Positions 1 through 5,562 of a stretch of DNA of 16,016 nucleotides are shown one piece after another. The notes beneath the pieces were generated by a model. The model had not been told where the DNA came from, ran no database searches, and saw nothing but the letters and a program-made list of their open reading frames with translations. The translations under genes and the position numbers were made by a program. The stretch's first letter is position 1; every line of letters begins with the position of its first letter. The DNA comes from Chloroflexi bacterium RBG_19FT_COMBO_55_16 (lineage in GTDB: Bacteria > Chloroflexota > Anaerolineae > Anaerolineales > UBA4823). Location of the stretch: positions 21,326 to 37,341 of the forward strand of contig MGOK01000151.1 in the NCBI GenBank assembly GCA_001795335.1. Direction: 5' to 3'.

Positions 1-188
1 GCGTCGTCAAAGGCCCGGTAGGGATTTAAGCCGACATAGAGGCTGGCTGTGGCTCGATATAATGGTGGATAAATAAAAGAAACCCCCCATCCAACCAGAC
101 AACCGATCAGGAAGTAGGCAATTAATTTCGGCCATCGATGAAACGACCGGTATACTTCTTCGGACAGGATCCAAGATCTCATCGCCAT
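1..188 (-). CDS. Wzz-like polysaccharide chain-length regulator, N-terminal part (cut by left edge)
   Basis: Only the first 62 residues are in the window; the gene runs off the left edge. The protein begins MAMRSWILSEEVYRSFHRWP and then has one membrane segment at about residues 21-42 (LIAYFLIGCLVGWGVSFIYP), followed by YRATASLYVGLNPY. A short cytoplasmic N-terminus, a first transmembrane helix and a Y-x-A-x-A-x-L-Y-V strand directly after it is the usual start of Wzz-type polysaccharide co-polymerases, which sit in the inner membrane and set glycan chain length. An in-frame TAA lies just upstream, so the start is the ATG at 188 or the next ATG at 182; no strong ribosome binding site is visible. 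It begins 28 bases after the WecA-type gene, apparently in the same transcript. Whether a kinase domain follows cannot be seen. Confidence 0.66.
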   Translation of the reverse strand, partial: MAMRSWILSEEVYRSFHRWPKLIAYFLIGCLVGWGVSFIYPPLYRATASLYVGLNPYRAFDD

Positions 189-216
189 GGTATTTTAGCC
201 TGTTTTGGGGCCAGGG

Positions 217-1275
217 TTATGACCACCGTGCACGACTATCTAAATAAGTCAGAGTCAACGCCCCCGCCAATAGGACTGCTGCAAAGATCCCGTTCGCCAG
301 GATCGGCGGGCGAGTCAAGGCCACAAATGCCAGGCATCCCAATAATAGGGAAGCCACCTGCATAGCTAATACAGCCCGGTTGGAAGTCCAGCCTAAGGCC
401 AGTAAGCGGTGAAAGGTGTGGTCACGCGCCGCCGCATAGATCGGCTTTCCCCGTCGCAGGCGCGACACAACAACCAGTGCCATATCAAAAATTGGCACAC
501 CTAATAACATGATCGGCACCACCCAAGAAGAGGATTGATTGACGCCTTGTGGCTGGTAAGCGATTGCCAGGACAGCCAGTACAAACCCGAGCGTCTGTGC
601 CCCCGAGTCGCCTAAAAACAAATGAGCAGGGGGAGAATTGAAAAAAAATAATCCAACACAGGTCCCCAAGATCAGAGCACTATGGCTGGACAAAAGCAGC
701 TGACCAGCGTCCATCGTCACCAGCATAAAAAAGGCGGCTGCCATCCCCCCTAACCCAACTGCTAAACCGTCCATGCTATCGACAAAATTGAAGGCGTTGG
801 TGATCCCCACCACCCATAAAAAAGTAAACAACCAATCCAGATAAAGATGTATGGAATCACTCCCGCCAAGAAAGAATTCCGGCGACTCGAAAACCTTGAT
901 CGAAACTCCGGAATTGATCAAAAGGATTACGGCCAGGACCTGGCCAATGATTTTCATCAGCGGTGAAATCCCCTTGAAGTCGTCCCATAGCCCGAACAGG
1001 AAAACCAGCGATCCGGCTAGAAAGGCAGCTACGACGCTGGGATCCCGGTTCGTCCCGAAGACCCATGTCGAGATCAATAACCCGCCAAAGAGAGCCAACC
1101 CTCCCGCCAGAGGCGTTGGAATGATGTGTAGCTTATGCGGTTGGCTGTCTGGCAAATCGACCAAGCCAATCCGGCGGGCAACGCGAATGCTGATCCAGGC
1201 CAGGGCTGCCACCAGGATCGAGGACAAAAGAATCGCCTCAAACATGAACGAAATCGAGAAAGCATCTACACTCAT
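217..1275 (-). CDS. WecA/MraY-family polyprenyl-phosphate sugar-1-phosphate transferase
   Basis: 352-residue polytopic membrane enzyme. By family it transfers a sugar-1-phosphate (often GlcNAc-1-P) from a UDP-sugar to undecaprenyl phosphate, the first membrane step of glycan assembly. Family marks are visible in order: GLVDLPDSQPHKLHIIPTPLAGG (residues 37-59), the acidic pair in LWDDFKG (D98, D99), NAFNFVDSMDGLAVG (160-174, with D166 and D169), HLFLGDSGA (218-226) and the loop RDHTFHRLLALG (284-295). Hydrophobic helices fill the rest of the chain. Length matches WecA/TagO-type enzymes. The gene begins 9 bases after the upstream GT2 gene and is followed 28 bases later by the Wzz-like gene. Which sugar is transferred (GlcNAc, GalNAc, QuiNAc and others are known in the family) cannot be decided. 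A role in peptidoglycan (MraY) is less likely given the polysaccharide neighbours. Confidence 0.9.
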   Translation of the reverse strand: MSVDAFSISFMFEAILLSSILVAALAWISIRVARRIGLVDLPDSQPHKLHIIPTPLAGGLALFGGLLISTWVFGTNRDPSVVAAFLAGSLVFLFGLWDDFKGISPLMKIIGQVLAVILLINSGVSIKVFESPEFFLGGSDSIHLYLDWLFTFLWVVGITNAFNFVDSMDGLAVGLGGMAAAFFMLVTMDAGQLLLSSHSALILGTCVGLFFFNSPPAHLFLGDSGAQTLGFVLAVLAIAYQPQGVNQSSSWVVPIMLLGVPIFDMALVVVSRLRRGKPIYAAARDHTFHRLLALGWTSNRAVLAMQVASLLLGCLAFVALTRPPILANGIFAAVLLAGALTLTYLDSRARWS

Positions 1276-1284
1276 GCTCTGTAC

Positions 1285-2184
1285 TTATTTTCGCCTGGGC
1301 CCAGCAAACTTTTCCTTACGCAAGAAATTGGTCGCCAGGGCTAGGGATAACTTCAAGGCCATCAGGAAGTAGTAGATCCAGTTGAAAAAGAAAAAGTAAT
1401 CTTTAGCCAGGTGCTTACGGTAATACAGCCAATATGATTTGTGCCACTCGACAATCGAGCGATAAGGTTCAACCCGCGAACCTCCCTTTCCGCCATAATG
1501 GATAATTTGAGCCTGTGGCAAATAATAGATCCGCCAGCCTGCCTGGCGAGCGCGAAAACAAAAATCTGTGTCTTCCTGATAAGCGAAGAAACGCTCATCC
1601 AGGTATCCAATTTGATCGATAACCTCCCGCCGAATTAACATGCACGAGCCTGAAACTCCAGCCACTTCATGGATCGCATTTTCGTCCATATAGTTTAGAT
1701 GGTACCCACCAAAAAACTTACTGCGAGGAAACAAGGCAGATAATCCTAAAAAATAGCTGATCATCGCCCATGGCTTGGGTTCACCTCGCCGGCAAGACTT
1801 CTGTAGAGTGTGATCGCGGTTCAACACTTTCGGGCTACAGATGCCCACTTCAATGTTGGATTCCATGAACCCGACTAACTGATCCAGGGCATTTGGCAAA
1901 ATGAGCGTATCCGGATTAAGTTGTAATAAATATCCCCCACTGGCTACTCGAAGGGCTTGGTTCATCGGGCGGGTAAAGCCGGCATTTTCATCATTCTGGA
2001 TGAATTGAACCGCGGGATACTCCTGCTGCAGCATCTCGCCAACACCGTCCAGGGAGCCATTATCGACCACGATCACCTCCAGGCCCGGTAATTGTGTGTT
2101 CTCATAAAGCGAATACAGGCACTCGTGCAGCAGGTCGCGCGCTTTATAGGTGACGATACACACGGAGAGCGCGATGTCTGTCAA
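1285..2184 (-). CDS. GT2-family glycosyltransferase (rhamnosyltransferase-like)
   Basis: GT-A fold family 2 glycosyltransferase, probably adding one sugar to the lipid-linked repeat unit on the cytoplasmic side. Numbered from an upstream ATG at 2241 (318 residues), the domain starts with LSVCIVTYKARDLLHECL (25-42), then VIVVDNGS (56-63), the DxD-equivalent LNPDT (108-112), GVSGSCMLIRRE (175-186) and YQEDTDFCFRARQAGW (221-236) with the likely catalytic E/D region. The C-terminus carries an aromatic hydrophobic helix (about 282-305), a likely membrane anchor. I chose the TTG at 2184: its TTGA overlaps the TGA stop of the upstream GT4 gene by 4 bases, a common coupling arrangement, and it puts the GT2 fold close to the N-terminus. 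The ATG at 2241 would overlap the upstream gene by 61 bases. Sugar and acceptor are unknown. Confidence 0.88.
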   Translation of the reverse strand: MTDIALSVCIVTYKARDLLHECLYSLYENTQLPGLEVIVVDNGSLDGVGEMLQQEYPAVQFIQNDENAGFTRPMNQALRVASGGYLLQLNPDTLILPNALDQLVGFMESNIEVGICSPKVLNRDHTLQKSCRRGEPKPWAMISYFLGLSALFPRSKFFGGYHLNYMDENAIHEVAGVSGSCMLIRREVIDQIGYLDERFFAYQEDTDFCFRARQAGWRIYYLPQAQIIHYGGKGGSRVEPYRSIVEWHKSYWLYYRKHLAKDYFFFFNWIYYFLMALKLSLALATNFLRKEKFAGPRRK

Positions 2185-3308
2185 TCTGCCCGTAGCACGT
2201 TTCTGTACACTTGTAATGTCTGTTGAGCTGTTCGTTCCCATGTGAATTGTGAGGCTCGTTCAAGGCCTAGGATTGCCAGTCGCCGGCTTAAAGCTCGGTC
2301 GGTGAGCACCGACTGGATAGCGAGAGTCAACGCGGCTTCATCATTGGCGGGCACGAGTATCCCGGCGTCGTCGATGATCTCTGGCAAAGAAGAGATCTCC
2401 GTGGTGACAACCGGCACCCCACATGCCATCGCCTCCAAGACCGGTAACCCAAATCCTTCGTAGAGCGTGGGGTAGACAAATACACTGGCCAGATTATAAA
2501 CCAGGGGTAGATCCTGTGTAGGAACATATCCGATCAACGAGACCTTGTCTTTAACTCCCAGAGTTTCGATCAATTGCACTACTTGCGTGTACATCCACCC
2601 TAACCTCCCCGCGATGACCAGGCGGGTTTCGGTCTTCAGGTCTATCAACTTCCTGAATGCTCTAATCAGTAATGGCAAGTTTTTGCGCGGCTCCACCAGG
2701 CCGACATAAAGGATGAAATCTGGCGGTAAGTTGTACTTCAGCCGCACTGCCTCCAGAGCACGCTGATCCGAGATCGGGCGGTACGCATTATCGACTCCAA
2801 GCAGAGCCGTGTAAATCTTCTGAGGAGGGATCCCCAACAAGCGGATCGCATCCTGCCGCGTGCTTTCTGAATCGGCAATCAAGGCGTCAGCTCGCCGGGC
2901 GCTTATCTGCATCGCCAGCTGGAAGAAAATCCGCTTCGCGCGGGTGTGCAAGCGTGGGTAGAGAAAGAATGTCATGTCATGAAAGGTAACTACCGATGCA
3001 CATGGTAGCTTAATCGGCCGGGTATAGTGCAGAGAATGCAATAGCTCGACCCTGGATTGGCTGACAAGGCGCGGAAACAAAGTTTGCTCCCAGACCAGAC
3101 GAACGGCTGGTTTCATATTTGGGACAATTACCCACCGGCAGGCTGTTTCTTCCGATAGAGCGATCAGCTCCCGCCCGCCTGATTGGGCGAAAACGGTGAA
3201 CTCGTCTTCGGACTTAAGCGCGGCGAGCACCCGTACCAGATGGATGATGTAATTACCTGCTCCCACCGGTTGGGGGGGCAGAGCGGAAGCATCGATTCCG
3301 ATAATCAT
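2181..3308 (-). CDS. GT4-family glycosyltransferase
   Basis: 375-residue GT-B fold glycosyltransferase, full length for the family. The N-terminal acceptor half opens with MIIGIDASALPPQPVGAGNY, with the glycine-rich loop typical of GT4. The donor half contains FILYVGLVEPRKNLPLLIRAF (198-218), LVIAGRLGW (230-238) and the EX7E signature E284...E292 in TLYEGFGLPVLEAMACGVPVV, which binds the nucleotide-sugar. It is the first gene of the second minus-strand run. An AGGAGG-like sequence lies 13 bases before its ATG (plus-strand 3321-3327), slightly far but the best candidate. Its stop overlaps the TTG start of the next GT2 gene, suggesting coupling. Mannosyl or rhamnosyl transfer is common in such proteins, but the donor cannot be read from the sequence. 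Confidence 0.92.
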   Translation of the reverse strand: MIIGIDASALPPQPVGAGNYIIHLVRVLAALKSEDEFTVFAQSGGRELIALSEETACRWVIVPNMKPAVRLVWEQTLFPRLVSQSRVELLHSLHYTRPIKLPCASVVTFHDMTFFLYPRLHTRAKRIFFQLAMQISARRADALIADSESTRQDAIRLLGIPPQKIYTALLGVDNAYRPISDQRALEAVRLKYNLPPDFILYVGLVEPRKNLPLLIRAFRKLIDLKTETRLVIAGRLGWMYTQVVQLIETLGVKDKVSLIGYVPTQDLPLVYNLASVFVYPTLYEGFGLPVLEAMACGVPVVTTEISSLPEIIDDAGILVPANDEAALTLAIQSVLTDRALSRRLAILGLERASQFTWERTAQQTLQVYRNVLRAD

Positions 3309-3342
3309 TCGGATTAAGTAGCCTCCTGGCGACTCTCCTCAA

Positions 3343-3351
3343 TGTTATAAT
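3343..3351 (+). promoter_or_regulatory. Candidate extended -10 promoter for the plus-strand methyltransferase
   Basis: TG-T-TATAAT is a perfect extended -10 element in the divergent gap between the GT4 gene and the methyltransferase. No good TTGACA-like box lies 16-18 bases upstream, which extended -10 promoters can do without. Transcription would begin near 3358, ahead of every candidate methyltransferase start. A 10-bp perfect palindrome, TCGAATTCGA (3351-3360), overlaps the expected start point and could be an operator or chance. Seen in sequence; activity is inferred. Confidence 0.4.
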
Positions 3352-3441
3352 CGAATTCGAACAAATTCTCCTTCGTTGTTGTTAATTGAACCTGTTCTTG
3401 CTAAAAATAATTTCCTAAATATATATATTATGCTCACCCTC

Positions 3442-4284
3442 ATGAAAAGCAAATTTCGTTTTTTCAGGAGAAGCTCCCGGGTCACTCCAATCATGGAGAC
3501 CAAATATTGTAAGGAAACACCTTCCAACCAAACAGCTATCGATATTTTTCAAGGAGCATGGCTCTCGGCTTTTCCCGAAGAATACCAGTTAACTGCCGGT
3601 TGGATCAGGCATTTCGACTTTTCCGTTGAACCCCGGGTGAAATGGGCGAATAGTATCCTCCCATCCGGGCTTAATGGTCGGTCAATTCTCGAGCTGGGCC
3701 CCTTCGAAGCCTATAACACTTGGCAAATGGAGCAATTGGGCGCCAAATCTGTCACTGCCATCGAAGCCAATAACCTTAATTATCTTAAATGTTTAATAGT
3801 GAAAGAGATAACCGGGATAAAATCTCGATTTTTGTACGGGGATTTCATCCCGTACCTGGAACAATGCTCGGAAAGGTTTGACATCGTTTGGGCAAGTGGC
3901 GTCCTTTACCATCAGGTCGAACCATTAAAGTTGCTGGAACTGATCTCAAAAGTGACAGATATCGCCTTTATCCATACTCACTATTATGTTGATGAAGTTA
4001 TCAAGAAAGATCCTGGGCTATCTGCGAACTTCATCCCCAAACGCAATACCATAGCAACTCATAACGGCTTTCGCGCTAGGTTACATTACAGATCTTATAA
4101 AATAGACAAAACGGGATCCTTATTTGCTGGTGGCCCAGATGACTTTAGCTATTGGATGGAAAAAGAGGCGATCTTTGAATGTCTTCGCTTCTTCGGGTTT
4201 GTGGAATTCCAAATGGCCGTCGACGATATGACTAACCCTAATGGACCGGCCATGGTTTTCCTGGCGAAAAAAACAACAAAATAG
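3442..4284 (+). CDS. Class I SAM-dependent methyltransferase
   Basis: The only plus-strand gene. From the ATG at 3442 it encodes 280 residues. Class I methyltransferase marks are motif I, ILELGPFEAYNTW (82-94), an acidic post-I strand end AIEANN (106-111) that would hold the ribose of SAM, YGDF (132-135), and motif IV/V FDIVWASGVLYHQVEP (146-161). The C-terminal third (HTHYYVDE, then a stretch to the end) looks like a substrate-specific part. The overall look is of the DUF1698/CmoB-like group often found in glycan loci, where they methylate sugars or lipid-linked intermediates; the substrate is not determinable. The start is uncertain: ATG 3430, ATG 3493 and TTG 3376 are in frame and none has a good ribosome binding site. 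The gene appears AT-richer than its neighbours and is reversed relative to them, so it may be a later arrival. It ends 37 bases before the insertion sequence. Confidence 0.8.
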   Translation: MKSKFRFFRRSSRVTPIMETKYCKETPSNQTAIDIFQGAWLSAFPEEYQLTAGWIRHFDFSVEPRVKWANSILPSGLNGRSILELGPFEAYNTWQMEQLGAKSVTAIEANNLNYLKCLIVKEITGIKSRFLYGDFIPYLEQCSERFDIVWASGVLYHQVEPLKLLELISKVTDIAFIHTHYYVDEVIKKDPGLSANFIPKRNTIATHNGFRARLHYRSYKIDKTGSLFAGGPDDFSYWMEKEAIFECLRFFGFVEFQMAVDDMTNPNGPAMVFLAKKTTK

Positions 4285-4316
4285 TTCGAATCCCCCCATT
4301 ATCTTTTTAGTTTACA

Positions 4317-4321
4317 AAATT
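4317..4321. repeat. Target-site duplication, left copy (AAATT)
   Basis: AAATT lies directly outside the left inverted repeat and is repeated at 5558-5562 outside the right one. A 5-bp duplication agrees with what is known for ISH3-type elements. Confidence 0.75.
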
Positions 4322-5475
4322 CAGTAAATCACAGATTCAGGTGACTGGCTAGCAGGAATAGCCATCACAACATCATAGATATCTTCGATTGCACGGATGA
4401 GCAATCGAGTAAAGCGATGGAAACGAAGACGAGTTTTATCGACCCGGCGAAACCCAGGAGCGATCAAGCGAGCAAATTCCCAGCGGAGGAAGACCCAGGC
4501 GTTGACCAGCACGAGTCCGACGGCCAACAGGAAGAAGCGCACAACTGGGTTGCGCGAAGTGGTGGTCGCTCGGACACGCCGAACGATCCGATAGCTGCAT
4601 TCAATTCCGAACCGCCGACGGTATTGGTCATGAACTTTATCCGGTAACCAATCCAACAGAACGACGATGAAAGCTAGCCACTTGCGGCGACGTTTGCCCG
4701 TCTTATCCGGTACGAGTGTGGCTTTGAGAGCGAGCCTGGCCGTGGTACCATCGGTAAAGGTGTAATCCGTCACATAACTACTCCGACCGTGACACAGAGC
4801 TCGGGTTCCGCCTTCTTTTCCCCGGATGGGGCAGGCAATGATCGCAGGTTGCTCTCGATCTTTCAAATGGTTCATAACTGCTGTAGAAGCAAAGCCTTTG
4901 TCCAGGTAGAGAACCAAGATCTGCTGAAAACCAAGCGTCTGGAGGCGGTCAAGCAAGAACTTGAGAATATCTAAGGCGGTTTCTCCGGGAAGCACATAGC
5001 GCAGTGCCAGGGTCAAGCGCACCTGCCTCCAGATGACATAGGCAGTGGCAATGCGGATGAAATGAGAGCTTCCTTTCTTAGCCTGCCCAGAGCAAGTGAC
5101 CTTTCGTAAGTCGGCCTGCTTGCCGTAAAAAGGCTCGTCATGAAAGTCAATCGCCACTTCAACTCGGCTTCGAGGCATGTGCTCTGGAATGCATTCCGCC
5201 AAAGCCGCATTCATCTCGTTTTCTTGCTGGCGAAGTTCTTTGACATCTAAAACTGCATTCAAGTACTCTCGGATTGTGTTGCTATCGGCCACGTTCTCCA
5301 AATCGTTGCAAGCCGCTTCAATGCTGCTGTTTTCTGCGCTGGCTTTCAGCACCACATCCAGGATCATATCGGTGGTGCAAACGTATCCAGCTACATCCAG
5401 TTTGACGTGTTCTCGCAGCAAATTCACTGTATATGCTCGTATATCTTCTGCTTTTAGTTCATATTGCGGTATCAT
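4321..5475 (-). CDS. DDE transposase, ISH3-like (IS4 superfamily)
   Basis: 384-residue transposase that would cut and paste the surrounding element. The RNase H-like catalytic residues are visible: D110 in VAIDFHDEPFYG, D192 in LYLDKGFAS and E292 in YRRRFGIECSYR. The last fits the IS4-type YREK pattern: Y285, R288, E292 and a basic residue (R299) about six positions later. The N-terminal about 100 residues are helical and probably bind the ends. The C-terminus after E292 holds a hydrophobic helix (FFLLAVGLVLVNAWVFL) and a basic tail. The ATG at 5475 has AGAGG 9 bases upstream. The stop codon TGA uses the last two bases of the element plus the first A of the target duplication. No frameshift or premature stop is seen, so it is probably active. 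The assignment to ISH3 rather than another IS4-superfamily group is from memory of the family. Confidence 0.88.
   Translation of the reverse strand: MIPQYELKAEDIRAYTVNLLREHVKLDVAGYVCTTDMILDVVLKASAENSSIEAACNDLENVADSNTIREYLNAVLDVKELRQQENEMNAALAECIPEHMPRSRVEVAIDFHDEPFYGKQADLRKVTCSGQAKKGSSHFIRIATAYVIWRQVRLTLALRYVLPGETALDILKFLLDRLQTLGFQQILVLYLDKGFASTAVMNHLKDREQPAIIACPIRGKEGGTRALCHGRSSYVTDYTFTDGTTARLALKATLVPDKTGKRRRKWLAFIVVLLDWLPDKVHDQYRRRFGIECSYRIVRRVRATTTSRNPVVRFFLLAVGLVLVNAWVFLRWEFARLIAPGFRRVDKTRLRFHRFTRLLIRAIEDIYDVVMAIPASQSPESVIY
4322..4337 (+). repeat. Left terminal inverted repeat of the insertion sequence
   Basis: CAGTAAATCACAGATT, a perfect inverted match to 5542-5557. It overlaps the last codons of the transposase gene. 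Confidence 0.9.
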
Positions 5476-5514
5476 TTGTCCGGGCCTCTTTGGTTTGGTC
5501 GGTTTAGCAACTTA

Positions 5515-5542
5515 ACCTTACCAAAGTTGGCCCTTTTGTCAA
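5515..5542 (-). promoter_or_regulatory. Candidate transposase promoter
   Basis: On the minus strand a perfect -35 box TTGACA (plus-strand 5537-5542) touches the inner edge of the right inverted repeat. The best -10 at 16 bases spacing is only TAAGGT (5515-5520), a weak match. The position upstream of the transposase start at 5475 fits, but strength is likely low. Confidence 0.35.
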
Positions 5543-5557
5543 ATCTGTGATTTACTG
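5542..5557 (-). repeat. Right terminal inverted repeat of the insertion sequence
   Basis: On the minus strand it reads CAGTAAATCACAGATT, identical over 16 bases to the left end at 4322-4337. Confidence 0.9.
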
Positions 5558-5562
5558 AAATT
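5558..5562. repeat. Target-site duplication, right copy (AAATT)
   Basis: Second copy of AAATT. Its last two bases are part of the TAA stop codon (5561-5563) of the secreted-protein gene, so insertion kept that gene's end intact. Confidence 0.75.

Larger units (their letters stand above)
4322..5557 (-). mobile_element. ISH3-like insertion sequence (IS4 superfamily), 1236 bp
   Basis: A complete, apparently intact insertion sequence. Its ends are perfect 16-bp inverted repeats, CAGTAAATCACAGATT at 4322-4337 and its complement at 5542-5557, flanked by 5-bp direct repeats AAATT. The repeat match extends 2 more bases outward (TT/AA), but those bases also belong to the duplicated target; a 17-bp repeat with a 3-bp duplication is a less likely reading. 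One transposase gene fills nearly the whole element on the minus strand. The element sits between two convergent genes. The right target copy overlaps the TAA stop of the secreted-protein gene (5561-5563) without changing it. Perfect repeats and intact duplication suggest a recent insertion. Confidence 0.9.

Noticed and set aside
851..1372. 173-codon plus-strand open frame opposite the WecA-type gene and the GT2 end
   Set aside because: Antisense to conserved motifs of a clear membrane enzyme; no ribosome binding site or family resemblance.
4285..4316. Possible terminator between the methyltransferase and the insertion sequence
   Set aside because: There is a short T-run (CTTTTTAG) but no stem-loop before it, so a rho-independent terminator is not supported.
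4320..4321. Inverted repeats of 18 bp (TTCAGT...) as the true ends
   Set aside because: With 18-bp ends the flanks (AAA and ATT) do not match. With 16-bp ends a perfect 5-bp AAATT duplication appears, which also fits the family.
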